Shown: positions 9,241 through 18,409, numbered from the stretch's first letter. The stretch is 64,000 bases of DNA from JAVXGM01 sp036657395 (GCA_036657395.1 JAVXGM010000007.1:40290-104289); one strand, 5' to 3'. The notes: generated from the sequence alone by a model not told the origin. Numbers and translations: made by a program.

Positions 9241-9286
9241 CTTTTGGCTGAGTCTCCGTTGGAGTTTCGAAAAACTAAGCAAAAAG
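9241..9286 (-). promoter_or_regulatory. Structured 5' leader of rpsO, candidate S15 autoregulatory element
   Basis: The minus-strand arm complementary to 9274-9286 pairs with the arm complementary to 9241-9253 in 11 of 13 positions. Between them is a small inner hairpin, CTCC-AAC-GGAG. It lies between the promoter and the Shine-Dalgarno sequence. S15 leaders in many bacteria are autoregulatory but structurally diverse, so this assignment is by position and structure only. Confidence 0.45.
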
Positions 9287-9304
9287 TAATTTAATTAACG
9301 ATTC

Positions 9305-9334
9305 ATGATAACATAAATCCCATGTATTTAGCAA
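9305..9334 (-). promoter_or_regulatory. Promoter of rpsO
   Basis: TTGCTA (9329-9334) and TATCAT (9305-9310) with an 18-bp spacer, about 90 bp before the rpsO start. The rest of the 9217-9436 interval holds the rpsO leader and the region just after the aldolase stop. Confidence 0.6.
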
Positions 9335-9436
9335 GTTTTTTCCCCTTCTTTTAATCAAAATCTTATTTGTGGATTTTTTGAGGCAGATTCTTGCATTTCC
9401 AAGGCAACTAGTATTTCAAGTGCTGTAATAGCTATT

Positions 9437-10414
9437 TTATACTCCTAACTTGTAATATTTTCTCAGATAAATCTGTCGCATAAGTGCACACTCCCATGGC
9501 TTAATAGGATTTCCCCCTACTGCCTCTGATGCAAAATATGCCTTACAATTTTTTTCCACCAACATTGAAATTGCTTCTGTTTCTTTTCCGGTTCTTCCAA
9601 TGCAAAGTGCACCTTTTCCTCTTACTAAAACAGTCTTTCCTTTTTTAATGGCATCATGAATTTCCTCTTTATTATTTTTAATACATTTTGCCTTTGTTCC
9701 TACGATTTGAGAAAAATCATCTAAGAAGGGTCTCAAGCTGATTCCTTTTTTACTAAAGGTTCTCACTGGCATAGATGTATTCCACAATATATTTTCATCT
9801 GAGCTATCAGGCGATGGTTGCCCCTCTTGTTCCTCTGTAAATATGCGGCTCAATTTTGCCAGGTAATTTCCACATGCTTCTTCTAAAGTTCTAGAAACGG
9901 CAAATGCCTCCTCATAATCCCTGCCATAACAAACAGCTCCGTGATGCTTTAAAATAACCGCCTTATTAGGAAGAAGTGACACTGCTCCTGCTGTATGTTT
10001 ACAGAGTTTTTTTGTTCCTGGAAGACCATAATCTGCGCAGATTATTTCCCGCCCTAGTCCTGGATAATCCTTGTCTAGGGTAATAGAGTCAAGCCCCATG
10101 GCTGAAATGGCCGAAGCATTATTCTGATGAGTATGAATCACAAAATTCACGTCATTGCGCAATCTATAAATTTCACGATGAATTCGTTTCTCTGAGGAAG
10201 GTTTAACTTTCCCCTCATAGGTAAGATCCTTCGATTTTACTTGAATCACCTCATCGTCAACCAGGGTAAGATAATTTTTCCCGCTAGCTGTGATGAGAAA
10301 GGATTCCAAGTCAATGCGACAGCTGACATTTCCCCATGTTCTGGAAATCAGCTCAGTTTCAGAAAGTTCCTTCCCTGCCCTAATAACTTGTTGTTTTCCT
10401 TCTTTGATATCCAT
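9437..10414 (-). CDS. Class II aldolase/adducin family protein, two-lobed
   Basis: A 325-residue protein from the ATG at 10412-10414, preceded by AACAGGAGT at good spacing; a TTG further upstream has no such site. The N-terminal ~190 residues are a class II aldolase fold: GNVSCR, PSSEKRIHREIY, the metal-binding HTH in VIHTHQNN, and KHHGAVCYG. Such enzymes act on phosphorylated sugars, typically fuculose- or ribulose-phosphate, with Zn2+. A second lobe (~215-325, with GALCIGRTGKETEA and a PIKPWECALMRQIYLRKY ending) looks like a shorter version of the same fold without the metal histidines. The substrate cannot be deduced. It lies between ribF and rpsO but has terminators on its upstream side, so it is probably transcribed alone. 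One base after GGA near the stop, a second frame stays open for about 28 codons. Confidence 0.82.
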   Translation of the reverse strand: MDIKEGKQQVIRAGKELSETELISRTWGNVSCRIDLESFLITASGKNYLTLVDDEVIQVKSKDLTYEGKVKPSSEKRIHREIYRLRNDVNFVIHTHQNNASAISAMGLDSITLDKDYPGLGREIICADYGLPGTKKLCKHTAGAVSLLPNKAVILKHHGAVCYGRDYEEAFAVSRTLEEACGNYLAKLSRIFTEEQEGQPSPDSSDENILWNTSMPVRTFSKKGISLRPFLDDFSQIVGTKAKCIKNNKEEIHDAIKKGKTVLVRGKGALCIGRTGKETEAISMLVEKNCKAYFASEAVGGNPIKPWECALMRQIYLRKYYKLGV

Positions 10415-10466
10415 TATTTCAACTCCTGTTTTCTCTTTTGCCTCCAATTTTTCAATTAAATCCCAT

Positions 10467-10504
10467 AAAAAAAGACTTTGTACATCAATTGAATTCCAAA
10501 GTCT
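10467..10504 (-). terminator. Strong terminator in the leader of the aldolase-like gene
   Basis: AGACTTTG and CAAAGTCT form an 8-bp perfect stem followed by seven Ts, ending about 50 bases before the aldolase start. A possible extended -10 element (TGATAAAAT on the minus strand, 10524-10532) lies just upstream. The hairpin is therefore either an attenuator of the aldolase gene or the end of a short RNA of about 50 nt. It could also be a second terminator for ribF. Confidence 0.7.
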
Positions 10505-10537
10505 CTCACTGTTCGCTTTTTTTATTTTATCATTTCA

Positions 10538-10562
10538 AGAAAAATTAGGCACCCTAATGCCT
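10538..10562 (-). terminator. Terminator directly after ribF
   Basis: AGGCA-TTAGGG-TGCCT followed by AATTTTTCTT, starting immediately after the ribF stop codon. The stem is only 5 bp, so it may be weak on its own; the stronger hairpin at 10467-10504 would back it up. Confidence 0.5.
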
Positions 10563-11492
10563 TTATATAATACTTCTGTGGTGAGATCTTGCTGTTATAC
10601 AGTCCTCTTTGATCTGTTTTGACAAATCTTTCACACTGTCAAATTTTCGTTCATCTCTAGTCTTTTCAAGGAATTCAACTTGGATCTTTTTACCGTAGAG
10701 TTCTTTATCAAAGTTAAATATATGAGTTTCCACATTCTTGTGATAAGTGCCAACCGTGGGTTTAACGCCTACGTTAGTTACGCTAGGATATCTAACTCCA
10801 TTATATGTGCAATAAGTTACATATACTCCATTTGGAGGCGTAACCATAGTTTCATCTATCATAATATTAGACGTTGGAAACCCAATAGTTCTACCTAGCT
10901 TGTTTCCTACTACTACTTCACCGCCAATTGAATAAAGTCTACCCATATATTTCATACATTGGTCTACTTTTCCCTCCTCAATAAGGGTACGGATAAATGT
11001 GCTGCTTACTAAGTGATTATCAATCCTGAAAGGTTCTAAGACGTGTATGCCAAACTCTTGCTTCAACCCCTTTTCCATGAGGAGCTCCACATTTCCAGAG
11101 GCTTTATAGCCAAAGTGATAATTAAAGCCACAATAAACTTGTCTCATATTAAATTTAGCTACAAGCAAATCATCAATAAATGCAGCAGGTTCCATGTTAA
11201 GAATACTTTCATCAAAAGGAATGTTAAACAAATAATCAATGCCAAGGCGGCTAATAATTTTTATTTTTTGTTCCTCATAGAGTATATTCTTCACAGTTAC
11301 ACCCTTGGTCATAAGATTTTTAGGGTGATTTGAAAAGGTAAACACCGCACTTTTGTACCCAGCTACTTTTCCACTTCCCACTGTGCAAGAAATAATTGCT
11401 TGATGACCTTTATGCACCCCATCGAAATTTCCAAGGGCTATTACTGTAGGGTCAATATTTTTAATCTCATCTAACGAATTAAAAGTTTTCAT
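10563..11492 (-). CDS. ribF: Bifunctional riboflavin kinase / FAD synthetase
   Basis: A 309-residue protein, the typical length. The N-terminal nucleotidyltransferase (FAD synthetase) domain has ALGNFDGVHKGHQAII and the TFSNHP region; the C-terminal riboflavin kinase domain has GRTIGFPTSNI and NGVYVTYCTYNGVRYPSVTNVGVKPT. It converts riboflavin to FMN and FAD. It is the last gene of the rimP-nusA-infB-truB operon, starting 3 nt after truB, and is followed by terminators. Confidence 0.97.
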   Translation of the reverse strand: MKTFNSLDEIKNIDPTVIALGNFDGVHKGHQAIISCTVGSGKVAGYKSAVFTFSNHPKNLMTKGVTVKNILYEEQKIKIISRLGIDYLFNIPFDESILNMEPAAFIDDLLVAKFNMRQVYCGFNYHFGYKASGNVELLMEKGLKQEFGIHVLEPFRIDNHLVSSTFIRTLIEEGKVDQCMKYMGRLYSIGGEVVVGNKLGRTIGFPTSNIMIDETMVTPPNGVYVTYCTYNGVRYPSVTNVGVKPTVGTYHKNVETHIFNFDKELYGKKIQVEFLEKTRDERKFDSVKDLSKQIKEDCITARSHHRSII

Positions 11493-11495
11493 TTT

Positions 11496-12464
11496 CTATC
11501 CTCTGTAAAATACTTTATCTGCTATTAGTCGATTACGACCCTCGTCGTAAAATGCCACTCCAAGAAAAACTTTTTGTTCATTATAAATATTATAAGCTTT
11601 TCTATATTCATCCCTTATGGTAATATGGCTTTCCATTGTCTTATACACTGGCTGACTAACTATGGTTGCGTCCTCTAGGCGAATATGACCTCCGTTACAA
11701 AAGTATGCTGCCCGATCCTGGTTGAAAACAATCTTTCCAAAGTTAACTAAAGGCTTATCAGTATCTGTTAAAAGACTTGGGATTTGATCCTTTTCCATCT
11801 TCTTAAGATCTTCCATGTCTATGGCATTTTCTATACTGAAAATCCCACTTTTTACACGAGTCAAGCGACTCATAGTAGCGCCGCAACCCAAAGATTCTCC
11901 TACATCTTGACATATAGTTCTTATATAAGTGCCCTTAGAACAGGTTACTGTATAGGTAATACGGCCTTCCTCAAGGCAAATCTTATTAACTAAAAGTTCC
12001 TTTATATATATTTCCCGAGACTTAACCGTTACTTCTTTTCCCTCTCTTGCATATTCATAAAGCCTTTTTCCATCTATTTTAACTGCAGAATATTTTGGTG
12101 GAATCTGACTAATGGTTCCGTGGAATGGAGCAAATGCTCGTCTCACATCATCTTCAGTAATATGCTCTATTGGGGATGTATTGAGGATTTGACCCCAAAT
12201 ATCCTGGGTGTCTGTTTCAAGCCCCAGCTTCATCTCACATTCATAGGTTTTAAAATCAAGATCCATATATTCCATAATTCTGGTAGTCGTACCAAGACAA
12301 ATAGGCAATACACCTGTAGCCATAGGGTCAAGTGTCCCTGTATGGCCAATTCTTTTCATTCCTATTATTCCTCGCATTACTGCAACGCAATCGTGAGAGG
12401 TCCATTTCTCCGGTTTATTTAAATTGATAATGCCCTGAGTAATCAGGGTATTTTCTTTAGTCAT
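11496..12464 (-). CDS. truB: tRNA pseudouridine-55 synthase
   Basis: A 322-residue protein. It has the TruB catalytic motif GHTGTLDPMATGVLP with the nucleophilic Asp, NLNKPEKWTSHD at the N-terminus and SKGTYIRTICQDVG in the core, with a PUA-like C-terminal part. It makes pseudouridine 55 in the T-loop of tRNAs. Its start overlaps the 3' end of nrnA by 8 nt, and ribF follows 3 nt later. Confidence 0.97.
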   Translation of the reverse strand: MTKENTLITQGIINLNKPEKWTSHDCVAVMRGIIGMKRIGHTGTLDPMATGVLPICLGTTTRIMEYMDLDFKTYECEMKLGLETDTQDIWGQILNTSPIEHITEDDVRRAFAPFHGTISQIPPKYSAVKIDGKRLYEYAREGKEVTVKSREIYIKELLVNKICLEEGRITYTVTCSKGTYIRTICQDVGESLGCGATMSRLTRVKSGIFSIENAIDMEDLKKMEKDQIPSLLTDTDKPLVNFGKIVFNQDRAAYFCNGGHIRLEDATIVSQPVYKTMESHITIRDEYRKAYNIYNEQKVFLGVAFYDEGRNRLIADKVFYRG

Positions 12465-13440
12465 TAGTTTTCTCCAGGCTTATTGATATTTCATTTTTTA
12501 CCAGTGCTTTCGCATTATCCATTGTCATATGAAGGGTAAAGCCTGCTGCTTTAACATGGCCGCCCCCCTTGTATTTTGCTGAAATATCAGCTACATTTCC
12601 ACTTGTTTTTGCTCGTAAGCTAACTTTAATCTCTCCAGGATTCTTTTCTTTTAGAAATGCCGAAATCTCTACACCCTTAATGTCTCGAAGAGTTTCTACT
12701 ATTCCCTCTGTCTCTTGTCCTGTCGCACCTACTTCTGTAAGCATTTCTTTAGTAACATAGGCCATAGCACAGTTACCCTCGTTGAGAATCTCCATAGTGC
12801 TCATTACTCTATTAGTAATTTGCAATTTTTCCAAACTTGTATTTTGATATAGGCAGACAGCAACCTTATTGTGGTCAATCCCGCAGTCATAAAGTTCTGC
12901 TACAATCAAATGAGTCTGTTTAGTTGCATTTGAATATTGAAAATTACCTGTATCTGTGCAGATTCCGGCGAAGAGAGCTTCTCCCATTTCCTTGTCAATT
13001 TCAAGGCACATTTCCTTTAAGATATCAAAAATAATTTCTGCTGTTGCAGCGGCATTACTATCAATATAGTTGTAATCTGCAAATGGTACAGACGTGGTGT
13101 GATGATCCACGCAAATAGTAGTCTTCCCTTGAGCGAATTTTTCAGCCCGCTTAGGGAATCTACCTGTGTCTCCACAATCCACACACATACACACATCCGG
13201 CCGTAGAACCTTATCCTGATCATCCGTACAATATCCATTTTCTAAGAACTTGATTTGGTCAGAAATTCCATCTTCAATAAGAATCCAAGCTTCTTTTCCT
13301 GCACTGCGAAGTCCCTTACAAATTGCTACAGCTGATCCAAAAGCATCTCCATCCATCTGAATATGAGGTAATAGTAATACGGATTTTGCCGCTAAAAGCT
13401 GCTTTCCTATTTCGCTTAATGAGCTACAAGTTTTTTCCAT
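12457..13440 (-). CDS. nrnA: DHH/DHHA1 family phosphoesterase, NrnA-type nanoRNase / pAp phosphatase
   Basis: A 327-residue protein with the metal-binding motifs of the family: HIQMDGDAFGS, VDCGDTG, VDHHTT, and the C-terminal GGGHVKAAG of DHHA1. NrnA enzymes degrade 2-5 nt RNA oligomers and dephosphorylate pAp. Its position between rbfA and truB is the conserved Firmicutes arrangement (ytqI-like in the infB operon of many species). The start codon shares one base with the rbfA stop. Confidence 0.93.
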   Translation of the reverse strand: MEKTCSSLSEIGKQLLAAKSVLLLPHIQMDGDAFGSAVAICKGLRSAGKEAWILIEDGISDQIKFLENGYCTDDQDKVLRPDVCMCVDCGDTGRFPKRAEKFAQGKTTICVDHHTTSVPFADYNYIDSNAAATAEIIFDILKEMCLEIDKEMGEALFAGICTDTGNFQYSNATKQTHLIVAELYDCGIDHNKVAVCLYQNTSLEKLQITNRVMSTMEILNEGNCAMAYVTKEMLTEVGATGQETEGIVETLRDIKGVEISAFLKEKNPGEIKVSLRAKTSGNVADISAKYKGGGHVKAAGFTLHMTMDNAKALVKNEISISLEKTND

Positions 13441-13835
13441 TATTTTTCCTCTGCGTCATTGTCATCATCTACAGATATTTGATCAATAATTTCATCAATA
13501 TGTCTACCGTATTCCATAGACTTGTCAATCTTAAAAATCAAATCAGGAGTATGGCGTAGTTTTACTTGTCGTCCAATTTCCCTTTTTATCAGTCCTTTGG
13601 CACTTCTAAGTGCTGTTATAACATCCTCTTCCTGTTCGTTATTTTGATTTTTTGGATCCAAACCTAAAACTGTAATGAAAATTGTAGCGTAACTGCCGTC
13701 AGAGGTAACCTCTACAGCAGAAACACTCACCATTCCAGAAAGTAATCTAGGATCCTTTAAATCTCTGAGCAACATTTCGCTGAGAATTTTTCTAATTTCT
13801 TCGCCTAAACGACCCTGTCTGTGTCCTTTTCCCAT
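13440..13835 (-). CDS. rbfA: 30S ribosome-binding factor A
   Basis: A 131-residue protein with the KH-like RbfA pattern: GRLGEEIRKILSEMLLRDLKDPRL, SVSAVEVTSDGSYATIFITV, and HTPDLIFKIDKSMEYGRHIDEI. It aids maturation of the 16S rRNA 5' end. It has a short acidic tail. It lies directly after infB (10 nt) and overlaps nrnA by one base. Confidence 0.97.
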   Translation of the reverse strand: MGKGHRQGRLGEEIRKILSEMLLRDLKDPRLLSGMVSVSAVEVTSDGSYATIFITVLGLDPKNQNNEQEEDVITALRSAKGLIKREIGRQVKLRHTPDLIFKIDKSMEYGRHIDEIIDQISVDDDNDAEEK

Positions 13836-13845
13836 TTTTATGCTC

Positions 13846-16635
13846 CTAATCTCGTTCTATTTCTTCCATGTGGAAACATTCAATAATATCTCCCTCTTTG
13901 ATATCGTTATAATTTTCAATTCCTATACCACATTCAAATCCATGGGCAACTTCTTTAGCGTCATCTTTAAATCGCTTCAGTGAAGAAATTTTTCCTTCGT
14001 GTATAACAATACCGTCACGAACTAATCTAACACTTGCATTACGCAAAATTTTTCCATCTGTTACATAAGCACCACCGATGATTCCAATTCCTGGCACCTT
14101 GAAAGTTTCTCGCACTTCCACTGTTCCCAAAACAACTTCCTTAAATTCAGGATCCAACATACCCTTCATAGCGTTTTCAATATCATCAATAATATCATAG
14201 ATTACTCTATAAGTTCTGATCTGAATACCATCTCTGTCTGCCATAGCAGCTACTGCCGTGCTAGGTCTTACATTAAATCCGATAATGATTGATTCAGAAG
14301 TTCTAGCTAACATGATGTCTGATTCTGTAACTGCGCCAACTCCCGTATGAATAACCTTAACCGTTACATTTTCTTTGGTTAATTTTTCAAGTGAGGCTGT
14401 TACTGCTCCTACGGAGCCTTGTACGTCACCCTTAATAATCAGATTAAGCTCTTTTTTCTCGCCTTCTTCAATTTGACCAAATAATTCTTCTAAAGTAGTA
14501 CTTGAGTTTCTCAAAAGAACTTCTTCTCTTTTTTTATTTTGACGGTGTTCTGCAATATCTCTTGCAGCTTTATCTTCTTTTACTGCGTTAAATTCATCTC
14601 CTGCATGAGGAACATCAGTAAGTCCTAGAATCTCTACAGCTGTAGCAGGTCCCGCCTGTCTGATTTTTTCCCCTTTATGGTTAGTCATCAATCTAATTTT
14701 CCCGGAAGATGTTCCTGCAACAATACTCATCCCTGCTTTTAGTGTACCGTTAAGCACAAGTAAGCTAGCAACAGGTCCCTTAGCTTTGTCTAGCCTTGCT
14801 TCTAGTACTGTTCCTAGAGCAAGTCTGCTTGGATTTGCTCTCAATTCTAATACTTCTGCCTGAAGTAAAATCATTTCAAGCAAGCTGACAATACCTTCAC
14901 CGGTTTTCGCTGAAACAGGTACGCAGATTACATCTCCACCCCAATCTTCAACCAAAATTTCATGATCTGCTAAATCTTTTTTAACTGTATCCGGGTTTGC
15001 ACCTGGCTTATCCATTTTATTCATTGCTACGATAATCGGAACCCCGGCAGCCTTCGCATGACTGATTGATTCTATAGTCTGTGGCTTTACGCTATCATCT
15101 GCTGCAACAACAAGAATAGCAATATCTGTTGTATGGGCTCCTCTAGCTCTCATTGCTGTAAACGCTTCATGTCCTGGCGTATCCAAGAATACAATCTTCT
15201 GCCCTTTAATTTCAACTTCGGATGCACCGATATGCTGGGTAATTCCACCAGACTCAGATGCTGTTACATTAGTTTTTCTAATAGCGTCAAGAAGTGAAGT
15301 CTTACCATGGTCAACGTGCCCCATTACCGTAATAATCGGTGGTCTTGACTTGAGCTCAGCTTCTTTATCTTCAAAAGTCTCAAGACCTTCTTCTACTTCC
15401 TCTTCTTCAACGTTTCCTATAATAATATTAACGCCAAGCTCTTCACCTAGTAGTAGTACAACATCTTCATCCATGTTCTGATTTACGTTGGATATAATAC
15501 CCATTTTCATCAGAGTCATAATAATCTTTGATACAGATACTTGAATCTGCTCTGATAGGCCTGCAACTGTAATTGGTACATTGACCACTTTTGTGCCCAC
15601 TGGCAATTCTTCCACTTCCACAACTGGCTCAATAACAACCTTTGGTTTGCTATTATGTCTCTTTGGACGCTTTTGTTTTTCCAAAGAACGAACTGGTTGT
15701 GCCTTGCTGCGGCTATCTGTCTTTGAATATCTATCTTTATCTTTAGACTTGTTCTTAGGTCTATTCTGTTGCTTCTTGTTTACAGGTTTATCAATACCCG
15801 TTGGTGCACTTGGGCCTGAAGTACTGCCACTTCTTTGAGGTCTTGCTCCTGCTGAAGGACCATCTCTTCTTGGAGGTCTGCTGCTGTCTCTACTTGAGTC
15901 TCTGCTTCCATTTCTATCCTGAGGCCGATCACTTTTATTTCTATCTTGTGGTCTGTCACTTCTACTTCTATCGTCTCGCTGATTTCTGTCTTTAGCAGCT
16001 GCTGCTCTTCTCTCATCTGCTATTTTTTTGTCTGCTGCTCTCTTTTCTGCTGCTTTTTTCTCTGCTGCTGCTTTTTCTTCTGGTGTTGGAGCTTTAGATA
16101 CAATTTTAAATTCCTGTCTTGGAACATATTGTCTAGTTGGCCTGGTCTGTTTCTTATCAGTCTTTCCAGCTTCCTTTTCTTTAGCTTTTTGTCCTTCAAC
16201 CTTCTTTGCCTTGGCAATCTCTTCTGAGTCTTTTGCCATAGGTTTTCCTACAGGTGGCTTTACTCTGTTGCTCATGTCTTTTGGAACTACAGGTTTTCCT
16301 ACAGGTGGCTTTTGTGTAATCACCTTTTCTTCCGGTTTGCTTTGGGCAGTCTTTACCCCTTTACTTTGAGCTGCAGGCTTAATGTTTGCAGCCTTCACCG
16401 TAACTCTGGGCTCGTCTTCTAACTTAGCCTCTTTTTCAGCCTTTTTAGGTGCTACTTTAACAATCTTTGTTTCTGAGCCTTTTTTGCCTTTAAGCAATGT
16501 ATTCCTCACTGCCTTAGCATCAATATCCGTTAAAGCACTCATATGAGTTTTCGCTTCAATGCCCATAGACTGTACTTTTTGCAAAACATCTTTGCTACTC
16601 ATCTCTAGCTCTTTGGCCAATTCGTGTATCTTCAT
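13846..16635 (-). CDS. infB: Translation initiation factor IF-2
   Basis: A 929-residue protein from the ATG at 16633-16635, which follows AAGGAGG; an ATG 24 nt upstream has no site. It begins with the IF-2N domain (MKIHELAKELEMSSKDVL), then a ~280-residue disordered linker rich in Lys, Arg, Asp and Pro with repeats such as DRPQDRN, then a second IF-2N, the GTPase domain (GHVDHGKTSLLDAIR, DTPGHEAF, NKMDKP) and the C-terminal tRNA-binding domains. It places fMet-tRNA in the ribosomal P site. The highly charged linker gives misleading open frames on the other strand. Confidence 0.98.
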   Translation of the reverse strand: MKIHELAKELEMSSKDVLQKVQSMGIEAKTHMSALTDIDAKAVRNTLLKGKKGSETKIVKVAPKKAEKEAKLEDEPRVTVKAANIKPAAQSKGVKTAQSKPEEKVITQKPPVGKPVVPKDMSNRVKPPVGKPMAKDSEEIAKAKKVEGQKAKEKEAGKTDKKQTRPTRQYVPRQEFKIVSKAPTPEEKAAAEKKAAEKRAADKKIADERRAAAAKDRNQRDDRSRSDRPQDRNKSDRPQDRNGSRDSSRDSSRPPRRDGPSAGARPQRSGSTSGPSAPTGIDKPVNKKQQNRPKNKSKDKDRYSKTDSRSKAQPVRSLEKQKRPKRHNSKPKVVIEPVVEVEELPVGTKVVNVPITVAGLSEQIQVSVSKIIMTLMKMGIISNVNQNMDEDVVLLLGEELGVNIIIGNVEEEEVEEGLETFEDKEAELKSRPPIITVMGHVDHGKTSLLDAIRKTNVTASESGGITQHIGASEVEIKGQKIVFLDTPGHEAFTAMRARGAHTTDIAILVVAADDSVKPQTIESISHAKAAGVPIIVAMNKMDKPGANPDTVKKDLADHEILVEDWGGDVICVPVSAKTGEGIVSLLEMILLQAEVLELRANPSRLALGTVLEARLDKAKGPVASLLVLNGTLKAGMSIVAGTSSGKIRLMTNHKGEKIRQAGPATAVEILGLTDVPHAGDEFNAVKEDKAARDIAEHRQNKKREEVLLRNSSTTLEELFGQIEEGEKKELNLIIKGDVQGSVGAVTASLEKLTKENVTVKVIHTGVGAVTESDIMLARTSESIIIGFNVRPSTAVAAMADRDGIQIRTYRVIYDIIDDIENAMKGMLDPEFKEVVLGTVEVRETFKVPGIGIIGGAYVTDGKILRNASVRLVRDGIVIHEGKISSLKRFKDDAKEVAHGFECGIGIENYNDIKEGDIIECFHMEEIERD

Positions 16636-16655
16636 ATTTGAACCTCCTTCTCCAT

Positions 16656-16964
16656 TCACTTACTCTGGTCGATTTCTTTTAATATAACCTGTGCAAAGTT
16701 TAGATCCGTAATTCCAAATATGGACCTGCCTTCAGTGCCTACCGCTTGAGATATGTCATCACTACTTCCATATCTACGATAAGTCACTCTCTGCTTCTCT
16801 GCTTCTTTTATTATTTTTTTCTCTGTATTTTCCGAAATGTCTTCCGTTATGATTAAAAGCTTTATTTTTCCTTTATTCATTGTAAATACGCAAGTATTGT
16901 ACCCGGTTACTAGATTGCCAGATTTTTTAGCAAACCCTAGGTAACTATATAGTTTTTGTTTCAT
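16656..16964 (-). CDS. ylxQ: YlxQ, L7Ae-family RNA-binding protein
   Basis: A protein of about 102 residues, with the L7Ae/L30e pattern FAKKSGNLVTGYNTC, LLIITEDISENTEKKI and SSDDISQAVG. These small proteins bind kink-turn RNA; YlxQ is the conserved companion of nusA-rnpM-infB. I start it at the ATG 16962-16964, which overlaps the rnpM 3' end by 20 nt; the frame continues to a TTG six codons further upstream. Only a modest GAGG precedes the ATG, so translation probably depends on coupling to rnpM. Confidence 0.93.
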   Translation of the reverse strand: MKQKLYSYLGFAKKSGNLVTGYNTCVFTMNKGKIKLLIITEDISENTEKKIIKEAEKQRVTYRRYGSSDDISQAVGTEGRSIFGITDLNFAQVILKEIDQSK

Positions 16965-17223
16965 ATTTTTCCAATGCCTCAAACAACTCTTCTAACTGAT
17001 CTTTGGAAATATCCATCTGAAGACTTCTGTTAAGCCCCCTTTTTTTCTTTGCCATTTCCAAACACTCTTTGTTAGGACAAAGGTATACTCCTCTGCCTTT
17101 TGCTTTTCCTGTCAGATCTAGTTTTACAAGACCCTCATAGCTGGAAATGCGTATCAAGTCTTTCTTAGGCTTTGATTCCATACATCCTGCACATCTTCTC
17201 ATAGGTACTTTTCTTGCTTTCAC
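16945..17223 (-). CDS. rnpM: YlxR/RnpM RNA-binding protein
   Basis: A 92-residue DUF448 protein with MRRCAGCMESKPKKDLIRI, TGKAKGRGVYLC and CLEMAKKKRGLNRSL. YlxR (RnpM) binds and modulates RNase P RNA in Bacillus. The start is GTG after GGAGAAGTTAG. It lies in the nusA-rnpM-ylxQ-infB order found across Firmicutes. Confidence 0.96.
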   Translation of the reverse strand: MKARKVPMRRCAGCMESKPKKDLIRISSYEGLVKLDLTGKAKGRGVYLCPNKECLEMAKKKRGLNRSLQMDISKDQLEELFEALEKYETKTI

Positions 17224-17233
17224 CTAACTTCTC

Positions 17234-18409
17234 CTATTCCTTTATCTCTTCTGCCATTTCTTCCGCTTCTGGAATCGTTTCTTCCACTTCTGAATTCAAT
17301 TCATCTGCCTGTAGTTCATCCATTTCAACTTCTGTCTGGACTTCTTCATCTTCATACTCTACAATGTCATCGCTTTGAAAGAATTGAGTGTGGCTTTTAA
17401 TATCTATTTTCCATCCGCAAAGTTTAGCGGCCAATCTTACGTTTTGGCCTTCCTTACCGATAGCTAAAGAAAGTTGATAATCAGGAACAATTACTGTCGC
17501 CGTCTTTTCTTCTTCATCAGCAATTACTTTTTCTACCTTTGCCGGGCTTAATACATTGCTAAGCAAAACTTCTGGTTCATCGCTCCAAGTGATGATATCA
17601 ATCTTTTCACCAAAGAGTTCATCCACTATGTTTTGTACACGGCTTCCTCTGCTCCCTACGCAAGCACCTACTGGATCCACATTTTCGTCTTCTGTGAATA
17701 CTGCAATCTTTGTTCTGGATCCTGCTTCTCTAGAAATACTTTTAATTGTTACAATATTATCTTCTATTTCTGGCACTTCCAGTTCAAACAACTGCTTTAC
17801 AAGTCCTGGGTGAGAACGTGAAAGAAATACTTGTGGTCCCTTCGTCGTCTTTTTAACATCCATTACGTATACTTTTATTCTGTCATTTACTTGATAATTT
17901 TCCCCAGGTACTCGCTCTGTGGCTGCTAGTATTCCCTCAGCTCTACCCATGTTGACAAAAACTGTTTCATTGCTAATTCTCTGAATTACCCCTGTAACAA
18001 TCTCCCCTTGTCTGTTGATAAAGTCATCAAAAACCATTCCTCTTTCAGTTTCTCGAATCCTTTGAACTACTACTTGCTTTGCAGTTTGCGCCGCAATACG
18101 TCCAAAATCTCTTGGTGTAACTTGATATTCCACCACATCCCCTACCACATATCTAGAGTCTATTTCAAGAGCATCCTCAAGAGAGATTTGCTCAAGCGCA
18201 TCCTCTACTTCTTCCACTACGTTTTTTCCCATAAATACATCGATGTCTCCATCTTCTTTGTCAATATTTACTCTTATATTCTGAGATGTTCCATAGTTTT
18301 TCTTGTATGCAGACACCAAGGCTGACTCAATAGCCTCAACCAAGACTTCCTTTGCAATGCCTTTTTCTTTTTCAAGTGCACCAATGGCCTCAATAAATTC
18401 TCTATTCAT
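17234..18409 (-). CDS. nusA: Transcription termination/antitermination factor NusA
   Basis: A 391-residue protein with the N-terminal RNA-polymerase-binding domain, an S1 domain (~135-200, GEIVTGVIQRISNETVFVNMG), KH1 (VGACVGSRGSRVQNIVDEL) and KH2 (LSLAIGKEGQNVRLAAKL). The end is a Glu-rich tail without the acidic AR repeats of Proteobacteria, normal for Firmicutes. It follows rimP by 21 nt with an AAGGAGG site. Confidence 0.98.
   Translation of the reverse strand: MNREFIEAIGALEKEKGIAKEVLVEAIESALVSAYKKNYGTSQNIRVNIDKEDGDIDVFMGKNVVEEVEDALEQISLEDALEIDSRYVVGDVVEYQVTPRDFGRIAAQTAKQVVVQRIRETERGMVFDDFINRQGEIVTGVIQRISNETVFVNMGRAEGILAATERVPGENYQVNDRIKVYVMDVKKTTKGPQVFLSRSHPGLVKQLFELEVPEIEDNIVTIKSISREAGSRTKIAVFTEDENVDPVGACVGSRGSRVQNIVDELFGEKIDIITWSDEPEVLLSNVLSPAKVEKVIADEEEKTATVIVPDYQLSLAIGKEGQNVRLAAKLCGWKIDIKSHTQFFQSDDIVEYEDEEVQTEVEMDELQADELNSEVEETIPEAEEMAEEIKE

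Noticed and set aside
15581..16369. Several overlapping open frames in the infB linker
   Set aside because: They arise from the skewed Lys/Arg/Asp codon composition of the IF-2 linker. The repeated DRPQDRN units are protein repeats, not a CRISPR or DNA repeat array.
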